From Davidsoniella eucalypti (Eukaryota > Ascomycota > Sordariomycetes > Microascales > Ceratocystidaceae): 18,446 nt of DNA. Positions 9,048 to 18,014 of the stretch are shown here, piece by piece. Under the pieces are notes generated by a model. It made no database searches. It saw nothing but the letters and a program-made list of their open reading frames with translations, and was not told the origin of the DNA. The translations under genes and the position numbers were made by a program. Position 1 is the stretch's first letter. Each line of letters starts with the position of its first letter. The stretch is from the NCBI GenBank assembly GCA_004009845.1, contig RMBW01000069.1, positions 172,501 through 190,946 on the forward strand. The letters are read 5' to 3'.

Positions 9048-10606
9048 AACACAGCATTGCCTCGAACTTCTGTCCGTAGACCAGATCCTTCTGTTTTCTT
9101 CCTCTCTCGGTTTAACATAAATATCTTGCTTGTTTCTTCCTTTCCTGTTCTCTTCTTTCCTTTCCCCTCCAAGCTTACAACTCTCTGTGTACCTGACCTC
9201 CTAGTGCAACCTCCTCTTCTTGTTCCTGTTCTTGTTCTTATCTTTGCTCCTGCTCCTGTCCTGATCTAGTTCCACTTTACTTAATTTATTATTCTGTTTA
9301 TTTCTGATATCCTGAAAACACCAAAATCATCATCGCGTGACTACTCGCCTAGTGATCACTTGTTCCCCTTTGAACTCCTGCCTGCCCGTCCATTACAGTT
9401 AGTCCTTCTCGTATGTTTTTAGTAACGTTAAGTATTTTGTTTCAGTGATAATTGACGACTTACGTTTCATTGCAAGTGTCTAGAGACTATATAGACATTT
9501 GTTGAGCTTAACACGTATGTTCATCAGTTGTTGTTGTGTGGCTGTAGTTCACCTTAGAGCTCTATAAATATTGTTTATTTCGCTTGTATATAGCTGCTCT
9601 ATATGCCGGTATCACACATTATTGAAAGACAATACTGGAGAACATCAGAGCACATATATAATGATAGATAGAGTGATTAGGAATTGAGTTGATCTTGGAA
9701 TTAACATATCACTGTAGTTGTATATACAATCCTCTTCTCTTGACTCCTCAGTTAAAACAATAATATGGCCACCTTTATATAGAATACTATGCTACCTTGT
9801 ATTGATGAATTTGCAAAGGTATATAACAGTGTGGCTTGAATCATAGAAGTTCGAAAGTTTCGTTTTGCATTTGATACAATATTGATGCTGTAATGTATAC
9901 CAACAATATTAGTATCATTATGTATCAGAACCTTTCAGGCTATACCAATTGCAATAATGTTGCCTTGAACATTAAGAGACACTATAGAGTAATACGACTT
10001 GTATTCACTATGCCAGTAGTCATAGCTAGCTACATACCCTACTATAAAATAATGTATATGGCTAGGTTTTTAGTAACTACGTTTTACTTGGTGATATCAG
10101 AAGTCCCAACTTTTGTTATCGGCACAATTTTGACACCAGACAGTGAGTATGTGACAAATATTTCCATCACTTGAGTCCTTGCCAAACTCTGCAATGATAA
10201 TATCAAAATACTTGATACACTTGATGTTCCTAAATCAACTTCTATTTGATTAAGCCATCTCTAAACTCAAAGCTAGGTTGACTTCTCTCAATCCCTCATC
10301 CTTCAATTTCAATCATAAACAACCCACGGCTTGCGAAAATGTTTCTTAGGTCATTTGATCATGATGATTTATAAACCGGGGGCAAACTAAACAGACACTC
10401 CTGCCACAGAACAAATGAACAAAGTACAGAATCATTACGTATTGGTAATAAAATGAGAAAGGGGCCATCTTGTCACAGCTAACCAAAAGATCTCTTGATA
10501 TCGGTAATAACAGTTCAGCTTGTTTTAGCTAAGAGCTTTGGATCCTTTCTCTTTTTCATGTTAAAAAAAGAGTTTAAGTCTACTTGGGGATTTCTAAAAA
10601 GATCAA

Positions 10607-11335
10607 TATATTCAAGTACCGCAATTGACTAGATAGAACAAGTATATTCTACAAGCGGGATTCAAATAGATCATAAGTTTTCTATAATCTGAGTACTAAT
10701 TAGTATAAATGTCTCTGGAATTTTCTATATTGTCATCATGGTTATGCCGTTCATTGACACGAACTAGATGAGGCAGTGGAAAGCAATCTAGTAGAAAAGA
10801 CTTTGATTGATACCGATGAAGGAGAAGGGCTAATATCTGTTGGAATACGGCGGGAATAGGTCCCTATTTATAGCCGTTTATCTGACTAGGTAAATACCTA
10901 GACAAATACCAACTGGGCCTTAGCCCGTGACATTCATCAGGGTTGGGTCTTCACACCGAGCTTGCTCACCGCTACGGTCGTGTGTATTTATCAAAGTTGA
11001 AACAATAATTCCTCATCACCAAATTATCACCCCTTCGGTCTTATCACTATCCTAATAATTCTATATGGAAATTGAGGTAAACTTGGTATCAAGAACAATG
11101 CAACCTCATTTATTACTTAAACCATTATTGAGTAACTGTATAATAATGCTATCTACACGGTATTTTAGCAGTAACAGGTACGTCTGGGCCATGGACGGTT
11201 TGTCGACATGTTACCAACAGGAAAACTATTGCCTTATTTGTCTGCAACCTACAGAATCTTGGGCTATATCAGCAACTATTGCATTCTCTCAGCCTACCTC
11301 AAGCTTATGTGAGACATCGGATAGTGTATTCGAGC
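10607..11335 (+). repeat. Repeat block I, left copy (inverted match at 14612-15159)
   Basis: Once a 183-bp insertion (solo LTR plus one TSD copy) is removed, the remaining 546 bp aligns to the reverse complement of 14612-15159 (548 bp). I count roughly 20 differences, about 96% identity. Most differences are C/T or G/A. Boundaries are sharp: similarity starts at TATATTCAAGTAC and ends at GTGTATTCGAGC. Length and identity put the pair within the range that RIP acts on in fungi that have it, yet decay is mild. I see no terminal inverted repeats or target duplication at the edges. Confidence 0.85.
10755..10932 (+). mobile_element. Solo LTR (copy A), plus orientation, TSD TTCAT, empty site known
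   Basis: This 178-bp element starts TGACACG and ends CCCGTGACA, flanked by TTCAT at 10750-10754 and 10933-10937. It carries the family core CCGATGAAGGAGAA, TGTTGGAATACGGCGGGAAT and the TATA-like CCCTATTTATAGCCG. The matching right copy of block I reads straight through GCCGTTCAT-CAGGGTTGGG with a single TTCAT (complement at 15013-15017). Comparison of the two copies therefore proves the insertion boundaries and the 5-bp duplication. It inserted after block I was duplicated. Confidence 0.93.
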
Positions 11336-11367
11336 AACACTTCAAATTTGTAACCAATTCCGAGTAA
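11065..11367 (+). CDS. Hypothetical 100-residue protein from block I (left)
   Basis: This open frame starts MEIEVNLVSRTMQPHLLL and runs for about 91 codons inside block I before continuing into unique DNA to a TAA. The right copy keeps the same ATG and frame with no stop. By eye the shared part differs at nine positions: five synonymous (TTA/TTG, CTT/CTG, GCC/GCT, GAC/GAT, ACC/ACA) and four replacing V/A, K/E, P/A and A/V. This hints at constraint, but the sample is small and young duplicates with transition bias can look this way. The protein has several Cys, no signal peptide and no domain I recognise. It may be a fragment of a retroelement or other repeat protein. Confidence 0.25.
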   Translation: MEIEVNLVSRTMQPHLLLKPLLSNCIIMLSTRYFSSNRYVWAMDGLSTCYQQENYCLICLQPTESWAISATIAFSQPTSSLCETSDSVFEQHFKFVTNSE

Positions 11368-13058
11368 AAATTACCACTTTATAGGAATAAAAGTATTAAA
11401 TACTTACAGTTAGTATTGTTTTTTTTCCATCTAAAACTTTAAATTTGCAATTATATACAAATATAAGTATCACAACCACATTCTTAGTAAGCGAAATCAT
11501 AGAAAAGTTACCATTTCTACATCAACTTTAGCCAATGACGCATTTAGATAAGCTTAAATTGAGTTGAATATAAAGGACAAGGGCCTCCGCCCTCTTATTA
11601 GCTATCAACTGCCACCGAATAATACCACCTGGTTCTCCAAGGGCCATTAGGGTCTCTCGATGTCTAACGATCCACTAAGGTCAGATCCACATAAAGACGT
11701 AAAATTATAAATAAATAAATTAGAGCAAAAAAATTAAAGCAAAAAAATTAAATACAAAACAGATACAAAAAATCCACAAAAAGAACTCCCTGGAGCTACT
11801 ATTCAGTGAGCCTCCAGGAGACTGGCAATCATGGCAGGTTTTGAAAAATGGAAACGGGAAATACTAGTTATTGACAGAAATAGTTAATCATATGTATAAT
11901 TAGGCATTCGGACATTGTGAAGTGCTATGTGTCACTCTTTCTACAAATCCCATAACATGACTTAAACAAAGTGGCGATGTTAGGGTTTGACTAACAACCC
12001 TGTGTCTTTCCTCCCATTTTATTATGACCCAGCTCTTGAATAATCTCTAAACTAGTTGTATGTAAAATCTTCATCTTCTTCTCGATATATGATTTGGCTT
12101 TAATCTATAAAGTTTAATTTGTCTCTGGGCTAGGTACCTTTCATCGTGAAATTAAGAGCCAAAAAACCCAAAAAGATACCAATGCAAAACACTACTTGCC
12201 TTTTCCGAACGCCTCAATCTCTCTGGGTTTTTATACATTTTTCGGACTGTTTGTCTCCTTCTTGAACAACCATTTCTAATTTGTATCTATGTCAAAAGTG
12301 TATGTCTCAATCTGGAAGTCGCTAAGTGATGAAAATGATAGTCTAAAAGAGGATTGTTGGCCTTGTTAGACATAAATATGGCCATCATATCTTTTACGGT
12401 TTTAAAGATAGCATTCATTTACATGATCAACAGAGAGCAAAACCATACAAACAGAGAGTTCTACAATGCTATAAAATATGTGAAATTGGGGGTCAAGAGT
12501 CGAGCCATATTTAATTGTAACTAAAAGTCAGAAACTCACCTAAGTCTTAAATCGTACCTCGATATTTTGCCATAATGGACAAATATAGTTAAATTGCCTC
12601 AAATGTTGAAAAACAAGACACTTTTGAACCGTTCTGTGGTGGCATAGCCATAACTAGTACTGGCTAATATAGTTAGTTTCAAGGTGAAAACACAATCAAT
12701 TCATGTTTCTTTTCAGTCTTAACACCATCCTATTAAGAAGAGTTGCAATTTGATGGAAGGGCATGATTATAAAGAGGGGGAAGAGGCAACTATAGATAGG
12801 CTACAATTTGGTTTTGTCACTTCTGATATTGACTTGTGTCTTCATACCCTAAAATATTATTGGATCGCCATAGATAAATCAAGGTAGGAGCCAGAAAATC
12901 TAAGAGTAATCGTAGCAAAAGAAACCAAAAGTAGACATGGCTAAGCAGATGATCAGCAAATCATCGACGCACTGTCTTGTCACTCTAGAGATATCCTAAG
13001 TTGACAAAACAGAGAGTATTATAACGTCATGGGGAAAGAGCCAGGATGGGTATCCTCT
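11336..13058. other. Gene-free interval of the central spacer
   Basis: AT-rich DNA with no frame worth calling. It holds an AGGGC-ctcc-GCCCT mini-hairpin near 11579-11592, a 14-bp tandem duplication GCAAAAAAATTAAA (11725-11738, 11739-11752) and a larger foldback at 11786-11820. From about 12900 it becomes the 3' flank of the dioxygenase pseudogene on the minus strand. No tRNA or repeat copy is recognised. Confidence 0.45.
11786..11820. repeat. Bulged hairpin CTCCCTGGAG ... CTCCAGGAG
   Basis: The arms at 11786-11795 and 11812-11820 pair over 9 bp with one bulged C and a loop of 16 nt, GC-rich against AT-rich surroundings. It could be a transcript stem or a relic of a small element. No T tract follows on either strand that would suggest a terminator. 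Confidence 0.4.
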
Positions 13059-13963
13059 TTAGTTAGAAACACCACCAGACTCGTAGTAATAAGCAGTGAG
13101 AGTAATGGTAGAAGAAGAAGTGGAGCTAATGCTGAAGGCCAACTGTGGGAAAATACCGTCAGAGACGTCACTGCCAAGTAGGGTGTACTCCAAAAGGGCC
13201 GACCTCATAAGTAGCAGTCTCGCTTACCAGAGTAGAGTCCTTGGCGTTGGTAGCCAGAGTCTAGGTATTGTAGCATAGGGCTCGTAGACCTCGACAGCAA
13301 AGACCAGGTCCTGGTTATAGAAGGTCTGGCCAACATGGCTGGCATAGTTCTCAGAGCCAAGAGTTGAGTTAGCTAGAAGAATGACATTGGGGTGAGCATA
13401 ATGTGAATGTGGGTGGCACGAGAAGTGTAGTGACCAGGGAAGATAGACTTGAAGTTGGCAACAAGACATTGGGGACTGGCTTGTAAGTGTCGACATCGAT
13501 GACCTAATAGTCCATAAGCAAATCAACACCCTCTTGGGTCTTGGAGATGTCTTCACAGACATACTCTCCAGCAACATTGGAAATAGTAAACTAGAACAAA
13601 AGCTGATAGATCAAATGTATAGAGAAAACTTACAGTAAGGACCCTGAGTGACTCCTGAGGTCAGGATGTTGTACCCAGCAAAGAGAGTGGAAGCGTCAGT
13701 GTTAAGAGTGTAACTCTCAGAGGTCTTGTTGTGATTGGTAGTCAGGACAGAAGTCAGAAATCACCTTTCGATCTCATGTTTAGCGTACGGCAGTGACATC
13801 AAGAGCCTTGAGCGTCTCAGCAGTGAGTAAGAGAATAACGCTTAGTATTGGAGAGGTAATCACGGCGCTCAAGAGCCTCCTATACGATGCTGAGGCCAAG
13901 GTGAGCGTTAGCCAGAGAGGCCGCGACATCCAGAGTAGCGATGATGTTGTGAACGAAGACCAT
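13059..13963 (-). pseudogene. Secreted intradiol ring-cleavage dioxygenase-like protein, pseudogene
   Basis: The minus strand from ATG at 13963 to TAA at 13059 reads as a broken fungal extracellular intradiol dioxygenase (catechol-type, Fe(III)-dependent). In order I see a signal-peptide-like start (MVFVHNII..AASLANAH), ALERRDYLSNTKR, TLNTDASTLFAGYN followed by VTQGPY, VAGEYVCEDISKTQEGVDLL, VIDVDTYKPVPNV, SIFPGHYTSRATHIH, ASHVGQTFYNQDLVFAVE and LLGSDVSDGIF. Iron-ligand positions in PGHY and HIH are kept (His codons 13403-13411). The segment between PVPNV and SIFPGHY, normally about 50 residues including the other ligand Tyr (GxYSG), is deleted. In-frame TAG codons at 13880-13882, 13504-13506 and 13261-13263 fall where family members have Gln, consistent with CAG to TAG. 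At least three frameshifts lie near 13460, 13400 and 13260, plus one near 13185. Not functional as read. Confidence 0.88.
13578..13633 (-). other. Relic intron of the dioxygenase pseudogene
   Basis: On the minus strand a canonical GTAAGT donor starts at 13633, right after the codons for GPY. The frame resumes at about 13577 with the codons for VAGEY. The 56-bp gap is a normal fungal intron length and has no coding match. The acceptor reads ...TTTCCA rather than AG, so the 3' splice site appears lost by mutation or a one-base deletion. Confidence 0.6.
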
Positions 13964-14230
13964 TTTGAAAGATAAGTTGTTGATAGTAGAGTGAAAAGAG
14001 AGTAGATGAAGTTGAAGTTGAAGTTGTAAAATGAAAGAAAGTCGGAAGTAAGAAGAGAATGGTAGAGAGATGTTGTTATGGAATGATGTGATGAAGAAAG
14101 GAAATCAAAAGAGTTCTTCAGTGTGATAATGAAAGGATCTAGGACCCATTATTGTTGACTGTGGTAGATACCACAGCCGTTTACCTTTACATAAGGAGGC
14201 CGTCTTATTCTTGTCTAGTTCTTTCCTTTT
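13964..14230 (-). promoter_or_regulatory. 5' flank of the dioxygenase pseudogene
   Basis: Upstream of the ATG the coding strand is a pyrimidine- and CAA-rich leader ending TTATCTTTCAAAATGG, a normal fungal start context. It includes three tandem CAACTT units (complement GAAGTT at about 14009-14026). An 18-bp palindrome lies at 14159-14176. No clear TATA box was fixed. The flank looks less decayed than the gene itself. Confidence 0.35.
14159..14176. promoter_or_regulatory. Palindrome CTGTGGTA-ga-TACCACAG
   Basis: An 8+2+8 perfect inverted repeat, about 200 bp upstream of the pseudogene ATG. The size and position would suit a binding site for a dimeric regulator of the former gene, but that is inference and no factor can be named. 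Confidence 0.35.
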
Positions 14231-14564
14231 CCTCTCTATCTTCTTCAACCTTTGAATATACTTTTATACTTCTATCTTTTCAAGCCTCGTTCTCGTCGTA
14301 GATCGTCAAAGATAAAGGCTCAATGCTTATACAGATTCTCATGATGGTGATGTTCTAATTCGTGCCCGGACTTGACTAATGCAATACCCCCTCTCCCCTC
14401 CCTTCCATCGCGAGCTAAGAGACTGTACTAGTTGTAGACTACTGCGCTACAAGAACAACCAAAGTAAAAGTTGGGGCCTAAATTCTTATCACCGACTTCC
14501 AGCATAGCTTAGCTAAATCTAATGTATATGAAGGAATAAGCCCTCACCATAACAAGAGTGTGAC

Positions 14565-14882
14565 CTAATGAAATCTATTGGACCTATATTCTGACCTAGT
14601 ATATATACGTGGCTCGAATACACTATCCGATGTCTCACATAAGCTTGATGTAGGCTGAGAGAATGCAATAGTTGCTGATATAACCCAAGATTCTGTAGCT
14701 TGCAGACAAATAAGGCAATAGTTTTCCTGTTGGTAACATGTCGACAAACCATCCATAGCCCAGACGTACCTGTTACTGCTAAAATACCGTGTAGATAGCA
14801 TTATTATACAGTTACTCAATAATGGTTCCAGTAACAAATGAGGTTGCATTGTTCTTGATACCAAGTTTGCCTCAATTTCCAT
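14565..14882 (-). CDS. Hypothetical 105-residue protein from block I (right)
   Basis: Minus-strand counterpart of the frame at 11065-11367, starting MEIEANLVSRTMQPHLLL. It stays open across the shared part and then diverges after SDSVFE, where block I ends, into PRIYTRSEYRSN. A second minus-strand frame (14519-14752) overlaps it out of phase and is also open, which weakens the coding argument. No promoter, intron or known domain is recognised. Confidence 0.22.
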   Translation of the reverse strand: MEIEANLVSRTMQPHLLLEPLLSNCIIMLSTRYFSSNRYVWAMDGLSTCYQQENYCLICLQATESWVISATIAFSQPTSSLCETSDSVFEPRIYTRSEYRSNRFH

Positions 14883-15159
14883 AGAGAATTATTAGGATAG
14901 AGGTGATAAGACCGAAGGGGTGATAATTTGGTGATGAGGAATTATTGTTTCAACTTTGATAAATACACACGACCGTAGCGGTGAGCGAGCTCGGTGTGAA
15001 GACCCAACCCTGATGAACGGCATAACCATGATGACGATATAGAAAATTCCAGAGACATTTATACTAATTAGTACTCAAATTATAGAAAATTATGATGTAT
15101 TTGCATCCCGCTTGTAGAATATACTTGATTTATCTAGTCAATTGCAGTACTTGAATATA
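14612..15159 (-). repeat. Repeat block I, right copy
   Basis: 548 bp, reverse complement of the left copy at 10607-11335 without the solo LTR. It retains the uninterrupted target site (ATGAA at 15013-15017). Differences from the left copy are mostly transitions and occur in both directions, so neither copy is a clean ancestor. It is separated from the left copy by the 3.3-kb centre containing the dioxygenase pseudogene. Confidence 0.85.
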
Positions 15160-17437
15160 GCAGAAAGTATGTGATCAGAAAAACGATGTATATAATGGTA
15201 GATTGGAAAGACGAAATCATTTTTAATTGGTTCATAAGGGTTAGATAAATTGACGTATATCATCATATGAGATATTTCTATGGATATAACCGATTTCCAT
15301 TAATTGTAACATGACTCAATACCGCTATCTTAGCAACAGAGATGAATGTATGAGCATATTAATAGCTAAACATTATAGAAGAAGATGGTGGAAGATAACA
15401 TTTTGAAACATGAAAAAATATCTAGTAATAGTAATGGCAAGGGACTTCGGCCTTGCCAGCTTCCTTAGCACGCAAAGTTAACCTGCTTCACATGGACAAT
15501 CTTCTCCTTAGAGAGGTACGTATTTAGTCCTTGAGTGTTATCGGCGTCAGATAGCAAGTGATATCAGTGGCTAGATGACTTCCTAGGCTGTTCAGCCACG
15601 AATCTGAAATTCTTGACTTGTCCTGATGATTAAATAACCAACGCTAGTTGCAACGCTTCATTATCACGCAGTGGTGGGAACCAAGTTAGGCTCGGAATTC
15701 GGAAGCCTCTAGCGTTGCGGAGGTGTGACTGCGAGGGAACTGTTCATGACACAAACGGTTTTCACCACCTTGTCAAATAGGAAAACAAAGAAAAGATATG
15801 ATTGCAGTGTGGGAGTCGGCACCCTTCAAGTTTAGAGCACATGGCTTTGGGCAACTGTGGCGTGTTCTAATGGTGTACAATGTCGGCGAGTAGCTAGGGT
15901 TGGGTCATATATACAGCGGCTTCAGTCAAGGGAACTCTTGAGGCACGTTCTAAAGCATATTCCACCTGTTGGGCATGGCAGTTCTTCTTAGTGTACTCGG
16001 TATGTTTGGCGGTTCTCATAGAACCAATAAAGCTGCCATTAATCTGGCAACCGCTCTGCATGGTGTCGAAACGCTCTAGAATCTTCTTGTGGATTATGCA
16101 AAATTGTAACAAACATACCCTTTCCACAAGACCCAAATGATCATTGTTGCAGGTTATATCTTTGTGAACTCAGTAGCAATTAGAAGCGAATGCGGGGTGA
16201 TCATGAAGATCTTGAGTACCATATCTAGATATAAGATGAACACCTTCAGAGGCACTTAGAATTCTCCTCCGCAGTCAACTGGACTAGACACTAGAACTAC
16301 CCTTTCATCGCCTATATCATCTCACAGTATTATTCTGCACATCCAAATATATATTGTCACTGCATCAATTCCTGTTATATATCAATATTTGAAGTTGACC
16401 AACTAACGTAACCAATTTTTCATGATCGAAAATAGCAGTAACCCATCTTCAAGTAGATTTCGAGGAGACCATCTGTTGAGATATATATATATGCCTATCG
16501 AGGCCTTCAGGACTTGCCGAACCTCAGGACATTCTTGTCGGAATCCACAATGCCAGAAACGAAAGTACAAAGATGATACTATTCCGGCTAGTCACTGCCT
16601 ACTTGGAGCTGTGGCCATTATTACTTGGGCCTTCTCGAGAAGTGGTGTGTCAAGACTGTGTTCGATAGATGAATTCCGGATCATTTATGTAGTCCTACTA
16701 GAATCCTGTATAGCAGGCTTGGTAACAACTTTTTCTTAACTACCGCTTCACGCCTACTGTACAATTCTAGAGATGGTGAGTAATATATGTGCTAAACTTG
16801 GAACATAGGCGGCTTCTCAAGGCTAAGCATGACTCAGACGTAGGTCTTGATTACTAGTTCTCTATAATCTTCAACTTCTAGTTTTTGTTTTTTGCCAAAG
16901 CCCTGATACCTTCAGTAATAGCTAATGAGATAAGGCTTGAGATAATTTTTGGTGTTCAGGGGACATGTAATGAGATGCCAGAGTCAATAAAACAGACCTT
17001 ATTCGTAGGAAACGATATCGCCATGAAATGTGAATCATTACCTATATATTGAAATCTTTATCTCATATTTCAACTCATACCACATCCCCTTCACCATATT
17101 TCCAGGAGCTATTCTTGTAGCATTACTACAAACAGATACAGCTTTACGCAATGAATTCTTGTTTTTCCGAGCTATAATTGTAGTTGCATTGTTAAACAAC
17201 TTCAAGTTATTAGTAAAATCTAGCAACTTCATTTCCATTACATGCTCATTTATATCTACACGAAAGTCCAGATTTACGTTACAACCAATCTATAAACTTG
17301 AATCTACCCTCCCAAGTTTTCATTATAATTTAATTAACCCCTCACATACATTGTTTATTTCTCATCCAAAAACAATTGCTGTTAACCAGTCATCGTTGTC
17401 GTTGTTTTGAGTTTTTAATCATTCGTTTATATTTCTT
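15160..17437. other. Gene-poor interval between blocks I and O (right)
   Basis: It contains block M' and a less AT-rich stretch at about 15430-15900 with a GGCAAGG/CCTTGCC hairpin at 15436-15457 (8-nt loop). Three unrecognised frames occur: 15894-16136 (minus), 16422-16739 (plus, 105 codons) and a pair overlapping on opposite strands at 17030-17410. None has a domain, codon pattern or context that supports a gene. No matching sequence was found in the left arm apart from block M. Confidence 0.4.
15980..16007 (-). repeat. Repeat block M, right copy
   Basis: Reverse complement matches 7855-7882 at 27 of 28 positions and encodes the same KHTEYTKKN string, here inside a minus-strand frame at 15894-16136 followed by CHAQQVEYALERASR. 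The order O'-M'-I' on the minus strand mirrors O-M-I on the left. Confidence 0.55.
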
Positions 17438-18014
17438 ATAAACTATTTCATTGCTAAGTGCATCAAGTCATAGCTTGCGACGATCTCAGCCTGCGTTATA
17501 AGTCAGGAATCATTCAGTGGTTAATTAGTTGAGTATTGAAATACCAACTGTACCAGTTGCAACCACTTCACTTGTTGTTTTATCAATCATGTGAGGCCTG
17601 AATCCCAACCATCTAACATTGCACTATTCCAATTGTACTATTCCAATTGTAAGTACCTAAAGTTGCTGATAATTTCAAATACCATATTAGTCTTGTCGTA
17701 TTCTTATAACAAAATAACCTAATTAATACTTATACCATCTTTCTCCTCCTAATTCTTTGCATGTTATTTCCATTTTCAATAGCACTCACTATTATATATA
17801 GATAGACATAGCAAGTGAGTGTCTGTCCTGCCAATTGTGCTGTAATGCCCGGTAATATATTAAATCAGCTTGTTATTTATCTTGCTTAGCTAACTAACCT
17901 TTTCAATTTTATTGGCCAACTGTCTCTATCGTACCTAGATACTTGCTTTATATAGTAGAAATCCTAATCAATATATAGTATACTACGAGTATGAATTACG
18001 TCATGCCATCAATA
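17438..18014 (-). repeat. Repeat block O, right copy
   Basis: 577 bp matching the two parts of the left copy in reverse complement, without the 690-bp extra segment. The best-preserved stretches are around 17830-17870 and 17930-17995. The junction that corresponds to the left insertion lies near 17480 (GACGATCTC/TTGCG). It includes a local 14-bp tandem duplication. Confidence 0.7.
17623..17650. repeat. 14-bp tandem duplication ACTATTCCAATTGT
   Basis: Two exact adjacent copies (17623-17636 and 17637-17650) inside the right O block. The left copy of the block does not show the duplication clearly, so it arose after the two copies separated, probably by slippage. Confidence 0.7.

Larger units (their letters stand above)
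8569..10606. other. Gene-poor interval with tandem repeat and pyrimidine-rich patch
   Basis: It contains a small hairpin, a pair of 59-bp-spaced direct repeats and a plus-strand pyrimidine-rich patch at about 9085-9270 (TTCTTGTTCCTGTTCTTGTT). The patch has better GC and less decay than its surroundings, as a gene's 5' leader might. No coding sequence follows it. Open frames at 8682-8915 (minus), 9057-9269 (plus) and 9893-10174 (plus) have biased, unrecognised translations and are not called. Confidence 0.4.

Noticed and set aside
11083..11100. TTGGTATCAAGAAC resembling a retrotransposon primer-binding site for initiator tRNA
   Set aside because: No LTR end lies immediately upstream, no Gag or Pol follows, and the sequence is inside the open frame of block I. 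The match is too short to carry weight.
15436..15900. Structured RNA (tRNA, 5S, snRNA or group I intron) in a GC-richer stretch
   Set aside because: A good hairpin exists, but no tRNA T-loop, 5S box, spliceosomal RNA motif or intron core could be recognised.
16700..16735. Minus-strand TKPAI string as another histone H4 fragment
   Set aside because: The order relative to the KHTEYTKKN motif does not match H4, and the same 14-nt string GTTACCAAGCCTGC also occurs in ITS1, showing it can arise by chance.
16422..16739. 105-codon plus-strand frame as a gene
   Set aside because: No recognisable domain, no intron or start context, atypical composition, and it sits in repeat-derived DNA.
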